DNA of 64,000 nucleotides from SG8-32-3 sp964514055 (GTDB lineage: Archaea; Thermoproteota; Bathyarchaeia; Bathyarchaeales; Bathycorpusculaceae): positions 43,688 to 107,687 of the forward strand of contig CAZEPB010000004.1 in assembly GCA_964514055.1 (NCBI GenBank), read 5' to 3'. The notes under the pieces were generated by a model that saw only the letters and a program-made list of their open reading frames with translations, had not been told where the DNA came from and made no database searches. Positions within the stretch are counted from its first letter, which is position 1; each line of letters begins with the position of its first letter. The position numbers were made by a program, and so were the translations under genes. Below, piece after piece: positions 1 to 8,606 of this stretch.

Positions 1-2
1 AA

Positions 3-93
3 AGCGCCAGAAACACCAAGCAAGGCACCGTAGTCAAGACCCTTCATTTCGTGAGTGACAAAATCTGGAACCTCGCCAAAACACTTGGCGAAT
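3..93 (+). CDS. 3' end of an unidentified gene (partial)
   Basis: An open frame enters from the left edge and ends at TGA 91-93, giving a 29-residue basic C-terminal tail (ending ..KIWNLAKTLGE). No upstream part is visible, so the family cannot be named. It is called only because the frame is open to the edge and the composition looks like protein. About 67 bases separate it from the G-rich repeat at 160-205. Confidence 0.35.
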
Positions 94-159
94 GAAGCAG
101 TTCTCGAAGTTCACCGGAATTTTATGACAAGGACCCAGCGGTTCACTCATGGCTTCAAG

Positions 160-205
160 CTATATAAAAGGGAGGGGTAGACGCCGTGAGCACTAAAGTT
201 CAGAG
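160..205 (+). repeat. Inward-facing TATA/G-rich element, copy A
   Basis: CTATATAAAAGGGAGGGG-TAG at 160-180, then GAGCACTAAAGTTCAGAG at 188-205. It looks like a TATA promoter on the plus strand, but the only thing downstream is the 3' end of alaS on the opposite strand, so it drives no visible sense gene. It pairs, facing inward, with copy B at 3133-3172 across alaS. Closest relative in the window is copy D (63416-63461). Confidence 0.75.
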
Positions 206-217
206 CTTGAGCCACGG

Positions 218-3082
218 TTAGTGCTGTAGTTGTTTTTTGATGGTTTCCTCGGCTGCTTTGACCGCGTCTTCCAGTTTTTCGGGTTGCGTTCCACCGCCCT
301 GAGCAAAGTTTGGTTTTCCGCCGCCTCCGCCTCCGATTATAGGTGACACGGCTCTGACCACTTCACCCGCGTTGACACCTTTTTTCACCGCTGCTTCACC
401 AGCCATGATTAGCACTCTAGCGTTTTTTCCATCTGTTCCGTAGAACAGCGTAACCGTTGCCTCGTTCTTTTTTATCATCTCGTTTGCGGTTTGCACCATG
501 CGGTTGACGTCGATTTCTTCTTGGAAGTCGCGTTTCACAAGCGTTATCCCCTCGATTTCCTGCAGTGCACAAGCTGTCTCAGACATGCCAATTGCGGTTT
601 CTTTGGCAGCTAACTCCTTGATGAGCTTTCGCTTTTCCGAATTTGCCTCCTTCAGCTCCTTCACGAGTTTCTCAGCCGTTTTATCCAGCTTCTCCAAGGG
701 GGCATTCAAAGTCTCCGAAACCTTCCACAACAGGCTCTCCTGCTGCTGCACCGCCTTCAACGCGTGAAGCCCAACCGCGTACCCAATCCTTTCCACGCCA
801 TCTTGAATGCGCTCCGTGTAGACGATTTTGAGAAAGCCTATCTCGCCCGTGCGCTTCAAATGCGTTCCAGCACAAGCTTCAACGTCCCAATCGCCCGTCT
901 TCACCACACGAATATCCTTTCCCGGAACCGCACCGCCCTGATAAAGCCTGAAGCCATACCGTGATTCTGCCTCGCTCCGCGACATCCACACCGTTTCAAC
1001 CTGCATGTCCGCCAAAACCGCTTGATTCGTCAAAGTCTCAATCTTGTGTACCTCTTCAGGCGTTAACCTGCGATAGTGCGAAATATCCAGCCTTGTGCAT
1101 TCTACGCCTTTCTGCGTGCCATGCTGCCACACATGCTCGCCCAGCACGCGCCTTGCAGCGCCGTTGACCAAGTGCGTAGCCGTGTGAGCCTTCATCAGGG
1201 CATAACGCTTATCCCAATCAAGAACACCTTTCACAGCAACGCCTTCCTTAGGAGCAACTGAGCCCTTAATTCTGTGCACAATAACCCTGCCCACTTTCTG
1301 CACATGTACAACTTCAGCTTTCGCATCGCCGAAAACCAGAAAACCGTGGTCTGCAGGCTGTCCTCCACCTTCAGGATAAAAACACGTGCGGTCCAAGACA
1401 ACGTATTCGCCGTTTATCACCTTGACGACTTCAGCGTCAAACTCCTTGATGTACGCGTCAGCATAGTACATTTGCTCGGTTGGCGGCAGCTTCTCAACGG
1501 CGGTTTCCAGAGTTGCTTCAGCTTTTACTTCTTCCTCTTCAACAGGCTTGTCGGCTTGCAGGTGCCTGTCTGCGATTAACGCGTAAAAGTTCTCTGGAAC
1601 CTCCACGGTGACGCCTTCTGCTTCAGCCGCTTCTTTGACGATTTCGGGTGGAAGCCCATGCGAATCGTACAGTTCAGAGAGCGTGGCTTCGGGCAATCGG
1701 CTGACGCGTTTAGCTTTAAGCTCTTCGGCGATTCGCTTCACCATGCCTTCGCCCCTTTTCAGCGTGTCCTCAAACTTTTCCTCCTCAACCTTGAGCATTT
1801 CCATAATCTCGTTCCGCATGGTTTTGATGTGCGGGTAATCCTTTGACCATAGGTTAACTTGCATGTCTATTATGTCGTAGAGCTTTTCCGCATCAATGTT
1901 TAAGCTTCTTAGCAGGCGGTAGGTGCGGCGGAACAGAAGCCTTGCCAAATAACCCTCGTGAATGTTTGAAGGTACGATGCCTTCTGAGAGCATGAAGCTG
2001 AGGCATTTGGTGTGGTCTGCAACTGCGAAAGCGTTTTCAACGGGAATGAGCACCTTGTCCAACTCGTCTACGTTCATGCTGACTAGCTTGGCTACTTTCC
2101 GCCGTGCGTCTAGCCTGTTGGCGTTTTTGTCCACAGTTACCAAGCCAGAGTACTTTGCCACAGAAAACAGCAGGTCGTTGTCAACGTTTAATCCTGCCAT
2201 GGCGAAAATCTTGTCAAGTAACTCGCCGTAAACCGCGTGAAAACAGCTGGGCACGCCTTGGGAGAGCCATGCGAAGCGGTCTAAGCCGTAACCCGTGTCC
2301 ACCGTGCGTATTGGAAGTTTGATGAAGTCGCCGTTCACGACTTTGTACTGCATGAAGACGAGGGTGGCAACCTCCAAACCGCCGATGATGCACTCCACGT
2401 CTGGTCCAGCGTTTCCGCCGCCAATCCACACGTCCTCTTTGTAGGTGACTTCTTCGGATTTTACGCCTAATATGTCGGTGACGAATTTGTGGTGGTAGCG
2501 TACGGTTTGGTCTTTCCAGTACACTTCGTGGTCTGAGTGGTTGAAGGCGTGGTGTCCACCCATTTCGAAGATGGTGAGGTGTCTGCCGAAGGTGGGTCCT
2601 GTGTTGGCTATGTCTACTAGGCGTATGCAGGGTTGTGCGATGACTAGTGGGTTGGCTGGTGGTGGTGCGATGCCTTCGGTGACGTAGGGTTGGAAGTCGA
2701 TTATGCTTGCGTGGGTGAGGTAGATGTCGCTTCTCCATCTGGCTACGACTGGGTAGGGTTTGATGCGTGTGTGGTTGTGTTTTTCGAAGAATGAGAGGAA
2801 TGTTTCGCGCATTTTTGGCAGGGTGTAGCTTTTTTGTGTGGGTGGGTTTTTTAGGAATGTGTAGCAGGTGCATCCGTCTGAGGTGGATTCTCCGCAGTTT
2901 TCCTGTTCCGCGTTTTGGGTCCAGAAGTGTTCTCCGCAGGATGGACAGCGTTTTCTAATGAATCCCTGTTCTTTGAAGAAGGGTAGTGCGTATTCTTCTG
3001 GTGGGAATTGGTTCAAGCTTTTCAGGTACTCCGTTGGCGTTTGTGGCTTATTGTATCTTTCAGAAGGGGTTACGAGGTTCAC
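218..3082 (-). CDS. alaS: Alanyl-tRNA synthetase, archaeal type
   Basis: Charges tRNA-Ala in the cytoplasm and edits mischarged tRNA. The archaeal N-terminal zinc-like module (KRCPSCGEHFW...CGESTSDGC) is followed by the class II catalytic core (VARWRSDIYLTHASIIDFQP; FEMGGHHAFNHSDHEVYW; GGGNAGPDVE; VDTGYGLDR), the editing domain with HTATH and CAGTH metal ligands, and a glycine-rich DHHA1/C-Ala end. The frame is open to 3211, but the TATA box at about 3165-3172 predicts transcription from about 3144, so a start upstream of that is excluded. GTG at 3082 is taken; TTG further in (about residue 23 of this call) is possible, and no Shine-Dalgarno sequence decides. It is a single-gene unit, bounded by elements A and B. 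Confidence 0.95.
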   Translation of the reverse strand: MNLVTPSERYNKPQTPTEYLKSLNQFPPEEYALPFFKEQGFIRKRCPSCGEHFWTQNAEQENCGESTSDGCTCYTFLKNPPTQKSYTLPKMRETFLSFFEKHNHTRIKPYPVVARWRSDIYLTHASIIDFQPYVTEGIAPPPANPLVIAQPCIRLVDIANTGPTFGRHLTIFEMGGHHAFNHSDHEVYWKDQTVRYHHKFVTDILGVKSEEVTYKEDVWIGGGNAGPDVECIIGGLEVATLVFMQYKVVNGDFIKLPIRTVDTGYGLDRFAWLSQGVPSCFHAVYGELLDKIFAMAGLNVDNDLLFSVAKYSGLVTVDKNANRLDARRKVAKLVSMNVDELDKVLIPVENAFAVADHTKCLSFMLSEGIVPSNIHEGYLARLLFRRTYRLLRSLNIDAEKLYDIIDMQVNLWSKDYPHIKTMRNEIMEMLKVEEEKFEDTLKRGEGMVKRIAEELKAKRVSRLPEATLSELYDSHGLPPEIVKEAAEAEGVTVEVPENFYALIADRHLQADKPVEEEEVKAEATLETAVEKLPPTEQMYYADAYIKEFDAEVVKVINGEYVVLDRTCFYPEGGGQPADHGFLVFGDAKAEVVHVQKVGRVIVHRIKGSVAPKEGVAVKGVLDWDKRYALMKAHTATHLVNGAARRVLGEHVWQHGTQKGVECTRLDISHYRRLTPEEVHKIETLTNQAVLADMQVETVWMSRSEAESRYGFRLYQGGAVPGKDIRVVKTGDWDVEACAGTHLKRTGEIGFLKIVYTERIQDGVERIGYAVGLHALKAVQQQESLLWKVSETLNAPLEKLDKTAEKLVKELKEANSEKRKLIKELAAKETAIGMSETACALQEIEGITLVKRDFQEEIDVNRMVQTANEMIKKNEATVTLFYGTDGKNARVLIMAGEAAVKKGVNAGEVVRAVSPIIGGGGGGKPNFAQGGGTQPEKLEDAVKAAEETIKKQLQH

Positions 3083-3132
3083 TGATTTAAATAATTTCGC
3101 CTTGGCAGTTTTGTTTATTGTGGTTGCGTGTT

Positions 3133-3172
3133 CTCTAGCGCTCAGAAAAGCTACCCCCTCCCCTTTATATAG
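3133..3172 (-). promoter_or_regulatory. alaS promoter / inward-facing element, copy B
   Basis: On the minus strand CTATATAAAGGGGAGGGGG-TAG (3172-3151) is followed by CTTTTCTGAGCGCTAGAG. The TATA box is about 26 nt before the GAGCGCTAGAG block (3143-3133), so that block sits at the predicted start of transcription. The first 22 bases are identical to copy C at 59445-59466, and the similarity continues through GAGCGCTAGAG with one extra base in C. It is correctly placed to drive alaS. Confidence 0.8.
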
Positions 3173-3276
3173 ATTAAACTTTGGCTTGCCTTTTCCTGTG
3201 CATTGCCACAAGTAGTTTTGCGCATTTGCATAAACTTCGTAAATATTATAAGCAAGTTTTATGGTAAGTTAGACTC

Positions 3277-3582
3277 ATGACTTGGAATTGGAAGACTTTT
3301 GCCATTCCATCACTAATAGGCGCTGTCATTCTAATTGTTGGATTAGCTATTTCCTCCTATACCGATTCAGTGATAGAATTCCTACAAGGAGTCTTAAGGG
3401 AAGGGAGTTTATTATCTCAAGCGCAGCGAGACTATTTTCAAGGAATGTATGAATGGTGGACATTGGCAAAGGTAACTTTCTATCATCCAATCGCGTACTT
3501 GTTGATAGTCATAGGAGTTATTGTACTGGTGTCTTCGGTATTCTACTCTCTTTCAACCATACGGAATGAAGCAATCAAATGA
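3277..3582 (+). CDS. Small membrane protein, two TM segments
   Basis: A 101-residue protein of unknown function. A hydrophobic segment lies at about residues 9-27 and a second at about 71-92, with a polar, acidic stretch between them that would lie outside the membrane. No catalytic motif is visible. It begins at ATG 3277, 64 bases after the divergent end of the alaS frame; an A/T-rich stretch (about 3238-3255) could supply its promoter. It has no clear functional link to its neighbours. Confidence 0.55.
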   Translation: MTWNWKTFAIPSLIGAVILIVGLAISSYTDSVIEFLQGVLREGSLLSQAQRDYFQGMYEWWTLAKVTFYHPIAYLLIVIGVIVLVSSVFYSLSTIRNEAIK

Positions 3583-3784
3583 AAAGCCCTTATACTTTAC
3601 AATTGGCAATAAACGAACAGAAGTTGCGAAAATTTTTTCCATTTTAAACTCTTTATTCTCTGTTAAATTCGTAGCGACACTAATAGAGAAAAACCTTTGC
3701 TGGTTTCTGCATTGGATTTAAAAGTCTTTTATCCTTAACTATACTTTATTCGGTAAGCGTGGATTATGGAGCAGGTGTGCGAGT

Positions 3785-4231
3785 ACGGTAGCTAAGACTG
3801 AGGAAACTGAAGACCAACTGAACGCCACTGCCTTCCACACGTACGTCTACCTAGTGAAGGCTGGAAAGCCTGTTGGACCCAGAGAAGTCATGCGCGGAGC
3901 AGACCTCACCAGCCCGAGCGTGGCTTACAGGAACCTGCAGAAGCTCATGGACCTCGGCTTGGTGGTTAAAGACGAGTACGGCAATTACGTTGTGAAGGAA
4001 AAGGTGGGGCTCAAAGGTCACGTGTGGCTGGGAAAAACTCTCGTTCCGCGGTTTGTGGTTTTCGGCTTCATCTTCGTGGGCGTTCTGATTGCCGAGGTGG
4101 CGATACTGATTCCCCACCTGCTGCTTGGGGCTTCGGTTGAGGGTTCGTTCTGGCTCCTAACCATCATAACCATAGTCGCCGCCGCAATTTTCCTAATCGA
4201 AGGGTCACGGTTCAAGAAAAAAAGCAAATAA
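3785..4231 (+). CDS. Winged-helix regulator with two C-terminal TM segments (ACG start)
   Basis: A 148-residue protein. Residues about 8-75 form a winged helix (PVGPREVMRGADLTSPSVAYRNLQKLMDLGLV, then a KDEYGNYVVKE wing). Two hydrophobic segments follow at about 85-112 and 118-139, and a basic tail. This suggests a membrane-tethered DNA-binding protein. The in-frame GTG at 3854 would cut off the first helix (TEDQLNATAFHTYVYLVKAG). No ATG, GTG or TTG occurs in frame between the stop at 3719 and 3854. ACG 3785 lies 7 nt after AGGTG (3773-3777) and is taken as the start. A frame-1 ATG at 3766 runs into TAA after 9 codons, so a frameshift is the alternative. Confidence 0.6.
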   Translation, partial: TVAKTEETEDQLNATAFHTYVYLVKAGKPVGPREVMRGADLTSPSVAYRNLQKLMDLGLVVKDEYGNYVVKEKVGLKGHVWLGKTLVPRFVVFGFIFVGVLIAEVAILIPHLLLGASVEGSFWLLTIITIVAAAIFLIEGSRFKKKSK

Positions 4232-4242
4232 GGCGGATAGCT

Positions 4243-4269
4243 GTTCCAGCGTTGGAACGTTTTGTTCCA
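4243..4269. promoter_or_regulatory. GTTCC/GGAAC half-site array
   Basis: Three half-sites alternate: GTTCCA (4243-4248), TGGAAC (4253-4258), GTTCCA (4264-4269), giving two overlapping inverted repeats with 4- and 5-nt spacers. They lie between the membrane-tethered winged-helix gene and the downstream membrane protein. A closely similar inverted repeat lies at 12671-12685. A regulatory role is inferred. Confidence 0.4.
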
Positions 4270-4320
4270 TGATTAGAACTAAATAGCGGCAAATGCCAAT
4301 CAAACGTGGTGAGCAGCCAA

Positions 4321-5343
4321 ATGGCGGAAGATGACTCCGATGGAAAAGCGTCTGGAAGACACGCGGGTTCCCTAAGATTCTGGATTTTCATCGTGGTCTG
4401 CGTTTATCTCGGATACGCCATCTACTTTGCTGCTTACGGCTTAACCTTCAGCATCCAATTAACCTCAGACACCTACGTCTACAACCTGATATCGCAGAAC
4501 CCTTGGTGGTGGGCGATCCTATACTACGGCAGCGAAGGCGTCTCAGGCTCAGTCGGATTAGTCCTCCGCGCAGTAGGCAGCGTCTTCGCTTTATACGCGG
4601 CTTACCTCTTCTGGAGAAAAAAAGACACCGCACTACCACAGATTAAGCAAAAAGCGGGCACCGCCCTGCTTCTGGAAGCAGCGTTTCACCTCGCCCTGAT
4701 CCCATCAGTCATCGCAGCTTTCGCCTACAACGCAACAACCGAGTACCTGTTCTATTTTGACCACACTCCAGGACTGCTTCTACTCTACGGCACAGCCATA
4801 CCCTGCCTCGCCATAGTCATAGCCCTTCCGCCGCTCCTGCTGAAGCTGAGAGCAAAAATCACGCGGGACGCTCCGAACCAAGAAATCATCAAATGGATAA
4901 GCCTTACGGGCGTAGCGTACCTGTTCGTGGCGTTCTGGTTCAACTTCTCAATGCTGTGGGCAGGCGTCATGGTTCCCTACCCCAAGGCGCAAATCCAATA
5001 CGGCTTAAGCTTCCTGCTAGAACCCGCAAACCTCGCGAGCTTCACAGTAACCGTATTCGGTCTCTTCCTGATAGCCACGCTCGCGTTACTATTCACCCTC
5101 CCCGCCATCAAAAAACAGCCAACCAAACTAAACCTCAGCGGCATAGGCGCAGTCATCGCAGCTTTCGGAGGCTACTTCATATTCAACACAATCATCTACT
5201 ATGTCACCGGCGGCTACGAAGCACACCCAAGCGTCTGGTACGAAGTCATAGGACCACTCCACAACCCCAACCTATGGTGCATCGCCTTCGTTTTCCTGGG
5301 TCTAGCAGTTTTAGTTCACAGCAAAACCAAAAAACCAACATAA
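4321..5343 (+). CDS. Polytopic membrane protein of unknown function
   Basis: A 340-residue protein with about eight hydrophobic segments, beginning near residue 19 (LRFWIFIVVCVYLGYAIYFAAYG), and a short acidic N-terminus. No transport or catalytic motif was recognised. ATG 4321 is preferred over GTG 4306 because GGTG lies 9 nt upstream of it. It directly follows the winged-helix/TM gene and the half-site array, so the two may be functionally linked (inference). Much of the coding sequence is rich in C at third positions, as in the LarA-family gene that follows. Confidence 0.65.
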   Translation: MAEDDSDGKASGRHAGSLRFWIFIVVCVYLGYAIYFAAYGLTFSIQLTSDTYVYNLISQNPWWWAILYYGSEGVSGSVGLVLRAVGSVFALYAAYLFWRKKDTALPQIKQKAGTALLLEAAFHLALIPSVIAAFAYNATTEYLFYFDHTPGLLLLYGTAIPCLAIVIALPPLLLKLRAKITRDAPNQEIIKWISLTGVAYLFVAFWFNFSMLWAGVMVPYPKAQIQYGLSFLLEPANLASFTVTVFGLFLIATLALLFTLPAIKKQPTKLNLSGIGAVIAAFGGYFIFNTIIYYVTGGYEAHPSVWYEVIGPLHNPNLWCIAFVFLGLAVLVHSKTKKPT

Positions 5344-5456
5344 ACCCTTTACAGCAGCTACTCGCACCACACCAAAAAATGCGCAGGCACCTCAACCTTT
5401 GGTAAGGCTTAATAGCTCTTAACGCCTTTTTCCAATATTAATCGTGTGGTACCGCC

Positions 5457-6731
5457 ATGGTAGACGTTTGGCTTCCCTACGGAAAAAGCGACGTATGCGT
5501 CAGGATTCCCGCCCGAAACCTCCTTGGCTCAATAGAACCCAAACAGGTCCCTGCCGCCGACGACGCTACGGCTGAAGTTGAAAGAGCCCTAAACGCGCCC
5601 ATTGGCACAAAACGGCTAAGCGAAATCGCCCAGCCAGAACACAAAATCGCCATAGTCGTAGACGACTTCACCCGAAGCACCCCCAGCCAAGCCATGCTCC
5701 TGCCCGTGCTCGCCGAACTCAACGCAGCAGGCGTCAAGGACGAAAACGTCACCATCATCTTCGGCTGCGGCACTCACAGGGCAGTTACACCCGAAGAAGC
5801 AAAAAGGATACTCGGCACGGAAGTTCTCAACCGCGTGAAAACCGTCAGCCACGACTGCAACGCCCAAAACCTAGTTTTCGTCGGCAAAACCAAGCACGGA
5901 ACCACCGTCCGCGTCAACCGCGTTTTCGCCGAGGCAGACGTGAAACTGCTCTTAGGCGACGTGAACCTGCACTATTACGCTGGCTACGGCGGCGGACGCA
6001 AAAGCGTTATGCCCGCCATCTCATGCAAAGAAACCATCAGCCACAACCACGCCATGCTTCTACACGCTAACGCACGCACCGGAGTTTTAGAGGGAAACCC
6101 CATTCACGAGGATATGACTGAAGCGGCGAGGCTGGCGAAAGTAGACTTCATCCTGAACGTTGTAACCAACAGCAAAGGAGAAATCGTGAAAGCGTTTGCC
6201 GGCGATTTGGAGCAGGCGTTTCTTGAAGCCACTAAGCTTGTGGATGAAATGTACCGTGTATCGGTGGACCGCAGAGCCGACATCGTGGTGGTCAGCCCAG
6301 GAGGCTACCCCGCCGACATAAACCTGTATCAGGCGTACAAAGCGTTGGATAACGCTTTGGAAGTGGTTAAGCGCGGAGGCACCATAATCATGGTGGCAGA
6401 ATGTCCAGAAGGACATGGAAACCAAGTGTTTTATGACTGGATGATGAGGCTCGGCGAGTTGAAGAAGGTTGAACGTGAGGTCAAGCGCCACTTCGAGTTG
6501 GGCGGGCACAAGGCGTATTACCTGCTTAAAGCTCTGAAAAACCATAAGCTTATTCTGGTTTCTTCGCTGCCTGACTACTACGCGAACGACGTTTTCAAGT
6601 TGAAGACGGCGCGGGCGGTTAACGACGCGTTACGCGAAACGCTGAAGAACGCTGGTTCTCAGACTAAGGTATGGGCCATGCCTCAAGGCAACTTCACTTT
6701 GCCCGAAGTTAAATCAGCGGAACAAACCTAA
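5457..6731 (+). CDS. larA: LarA-family (nickel-dependent lactate racemase-like) protein
   Basis: A 424-residue LarA/DUF2088 protein. The family interconverts alpha-hydroxyacid stereoisomers using a nickel pincer nucleotide. Visible family motifs are DDFTRSTP (69-76), GCGTHRAVTPEE with His107, HYYAGYGGGRKSVMP with His172 and Lys182, and HNHAM with His198; these correspond in order and spacing to His108, His174, Lys184 and His200 of the lactobacillus enzyme. None of the cofactor genes larB, larC or larE is in this window, so the substrate and cofactor supply are unknown. ATG 5457 is at the family's usual position. A TATA-like stretch lies in the 5344-5456 gap. Confidence 0.85.
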   Translation: MVDVWLPYGKSDVCVRIPARNLLGSIEPKQVPAADDATAEVERALNAPIGTKRLSEIAQPEHKIAIVVDDFTRSTPSQAMLLPVLAELNAAGVKDENVTIIFGCGTHRAVTPEEAKRILGTEVLNRVKTVSHDCNAQNLVFVGKTKHGTTVRVNRVFAEADVKLLLGDVNLHYYAGYGGGRKSVMPAISCKETISHNHAMLLHANARTGVLEGNPIHEDMTEAARLAKVDFILNVVTNSKGEIVKAFAGDLEQAFLEATKLVDEMYRVSVDRRADIVVVSPGGYPADINLYQAYKALDNALEVVKRGGTIIMVAECPEGHGNQVFYDWMMRLGELKKVEREVKRHFELGGHKAYYLLKALKNHKLILVSSLPDYYANDVFKLKTARAVNDALRETLKNAGSQTKVWAMPQGNFTLPEVKSAEQT

Positions 6732-6803
6732 TCCAAGCGTCATGATGCATAAAGCGTAAGCTTTAAGTTTGATTCTTAAATCTTCGTTTAAGAAGACGAA
6801 AAA

Positions 6804-7280
6804 ATGCAGCAGACTTTCAACTTACGCAAATTCATGCCAGACGACCTGCAAAGCGTGACCCAGATAAACCGTCTTTGCCTACCAGAAAACTACATGGACT
6901 TCTTCTTTATGGACCTGCATAAGCGGTTTCCCGAAACCTTCATAGTGGCAGAGGAGGACGGGAAAATCGTCGGCTACATAATGTGCCGCATTGAAGTTGG
7001 CTTGGCAAGTCTTAGTTTAGGCGGCTTGATAAGGAAGGGTCACGTGGTTTCCATCGCGGTTTTGCCGCAGGGCAGGCGTAAAGGAGTAGCGCAACAGTTG
7101 ATGACTAAGGCTATGGAGGGCATGCGCTATTACAAGGCTAAACTGTGCTATTTGGAAGTGAGGGTGACGAACGAGCCAGGTGTGGCGCTTTATAAGAAGC
7201 TAGGTTTTGAGGTAAGCCGGACAATTAAGGGGTACTACTCGGACGGAGAAGACGCCTACGTAATGACCAAGAAACTGTGA
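6804..7280 (+). CDS. RimI/Ard1-like GNAT N-acetyltransferase
   Basis: A 158-residue GNAT protein. It starts with the archaeal Ard1/RimI pattern (FNLRKFMPDDLQSVTQINRLCLPENYMDFFF), carries the acetyl-CoA loop VLPQGRRKGVAQQLM at about 93-107 and ends with EVRVTNEPGVALYKKLGFE. Its closest functional class is the archaeal protein N-terminal acetyltransferase. ATG 6804 follows a purine-rich GAAGACGAAAAA leader; the A/T-rich 6772-6790 stretch may carry its promoter. The gene stands alone. Confidence 0.85.
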   Translation: MQQTFNLRKFMPDDLQSVTQINRLCLPENYMDFFFMDLHKRFPETFIVAEEDGKIVGYIMCRIEVGLASLSLGGLIRKGHVVSIAVLPQGRRKGVAQQLMTKAMEGMRYYKAKLCYLEVRVTNEPGVALYKKLGFEVSRTIKGYYSDGEDAYVMTKKL

Positions 7281-7339
7281 CAAAATCTGCTTAACCGCTT
7301 GAAAAAAACAACAAAAGCGAAGAAAGGAAAATGACAATT

Positions 7340-7558
7340 TTATTTTTTCAGTTTCTTCAATTCGCCCTCTAACTGTTTTATTCGCTTTTTGAGCTCTTCG
7401 TTCTCTTCCTCTAACGCCTTAATCTTCGCAGCATCCTGAGCCTCTTTCTTTTTTCTTTTCTCTTCGTCAATTTTCTCCGCGTTAACCCATGGTGGCGTAC
7501 CGCTGCTACCCCAACCCAATACATTTTCACCTAACCATATCCCTTTGCATTCTACCAT
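7340..7558 (-). CDS. Small coiled-coil protein
   Basis: A 72-residue protein. The N-terminal third is Gly/Trp-rich (CKGIWLGENVLGWGSSGTPPWV). The rest is a charged heptad-repeat coiled coil (IKALEEENEELKKRIKQLEGELKKLKK). It is probably real because the composition is protein-like and no opposing gene explains it. The function is unknown; a short multimerising or scaffold protein is possible. Confidence 0.55.
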   Translation of the reverse strand: MVECKGIWLGENVLGWGSSGTPPWVNAEKIDEEKRKKKEAQDAAKIKALEEENEELKKRIKQLEGELKKLKK

Positions 7559-7655
7559 TTAAACGTGTCATCTAAATAGCTGTAAAAGTTTTATTGGGGA
7601 AATCAATATAGGCACCTTTCTGTGAGCTTACTCATAAGTTAGGAGTGCGGAAAAA

Positions 7656-8117
7656 ATGTCAAACAGAATCGCCGTTATAGGCCAGAGGAAAAAAATCGCG
7701 CTTGTAGCCCACGACCACAAGAAAGAAGATTTGCTTGAATGGGTCAGGTTTAACAAGGGCACTCTGCTTCAGCATGAACTTTTCGCCACTGGAACCACGG
7801 GCAAAATCCTAGAGCAGGAGCTGGGTTCTAAAATCACCACTTTCGAAAGCGGTCCGCTGGGCGGCGACCAGCAGATAGGCTCGCGCATAGCCGAAGGCGG
7901 CATTGACTTTCTAATTTTCTTCTGGGACCCGCTGGAGCCTCTGTCGCATGACCCAGACGTGAAGGCGCTGCTGCGGATGGCTGTGGTGTGGAACATACCC
8001 CTCGCCTGCAACCGTGCTTCCGCCGACTTCCTCATATCTTCACCGCTTATGTGCCAAGAATACCCGCGGGGCTTGCCCGACTACGAGAATTACAGGCAAC
8101 GCCTCAAAAACCTATGA
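7656..8117 (+). CDS. mgsA: Methylglyoxal synthase
   Basis: Converts dihydroxyacetone phosphate to methylglyoxal and phosphate, a bypass of lower glycolysis. All family motifs are present in 153 residues: KKIALVAHDHKKEDLLEW, ATGTTGKILEQ (phosphate-binding loop), SGPLGGDQQIGSRIAEGGIDFLIFFWDPLEP with the catalytic aspartates, HDPDVKALLRMAVVWNIPLACNRASADFLI. The start at ATG 7656 has AGGAG 10 nt upstream. The enzyme is common in bacteria and uncommon in archaea, so transfer is possible, but base composition does not stand out. Confidence 0.95.
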   Translation: MSNRIAVIGQRKKIALVAHDHKKEDLLEWVRFNKGTLLQHELFATGTTGKILEQELGSKITTFESGPLGGDQQIGSRIAEGGIDFLIFFWDPLEPLSHDPDVKALLRMAVVWNIPLACNRASADFLISSPLMCQEYPRGLPDYENYRQRLKNL

Positions 8118-8147
8118 GTTCCTGTAGGACTTAGGGTTGGTAGCGTT

Positions 8148-8606
8148 TCATAGTTGTAGGTTGCTGCTGGCTTCTGCCTTTTCATGCATAAAGTTTATCG
8201 CCTGCAGAATTGTCCTCGCCACGCCCAGAAGACTAAGCAACACCATAATCGTGTAGAATATGGTGAGATTCACGGTTAAGCTGAAGTTTTCGTAGCTTGT
8301 GCTGAACACGCCGTCTCCCATCGAGAGAAGCAAGTAAGCCATGAAGAACAAGGCTCTCGCGGTGCCGAAGAAATATTGGAAAACCGTGTTTGACGTGAGG
8401 TCGCCCAGAATCATCAACACAATGTAAACCGCAACGAACACTTCAATCGATTCCAGTAAACCTGGAATCAACCCAAAAAGCGGCGCCAACATCGGCGCGA
8501 CCAGAAAGTAAAGTAAGTAAACAAGTATCGCTTTCACAGCGGCTTTAGCCACTCTGAACGAAATATCTTTGACTAGGTTTTTGTTCTTCTTTTGCTGTTC
8601 AGCCAT
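8148..8606 (-). CDS. Membrane protein, third gene of a three-gene operon
   Basis: A 152-residue protein with four hydrophobic segments (about 24-47, 55-70, 83-98, 110-131) and charged ends. The function is not recognised. Its start overlaps the stop of the upstream gene by 8 bases, so the two are translationally coupled. With the next two genes it forms a minus-strand operon of membrane proteins. Confidence 0.65.
   Translation of the reverse strand: MAEQQKKNKNLVKDISFRVAKAAVKAILVYLLYFLVAPMLAPLFGLIPGLLESIEVFVAVYIVLMILGDLTSNTVFQYFFGTARALFFMAYLLLSMGDGVFSTSYENFSLTVNLTIFYTIMVLLSLLGVARTILQAINFMHEKAEASSNLQL

Noticed and set aside
160..205. Copy A as the promoter of a small RNA gene
   Set aside because: No conserved or folded RNA follows it before the alaS 3' end, and the inward pairing explains its place better.
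2214..2873. 219-codon minus-strand frame, rich in Arg and His
   Set aside because: It is the out-of-frame shadow of alaS; composition is not protein-like and no start signals exist.
4893..5405. 170-codon Arg/Pro/His-rich frame
   Set aside because: It is an off-frame reading of the C-rich membrane protein gene at 4321-5343.
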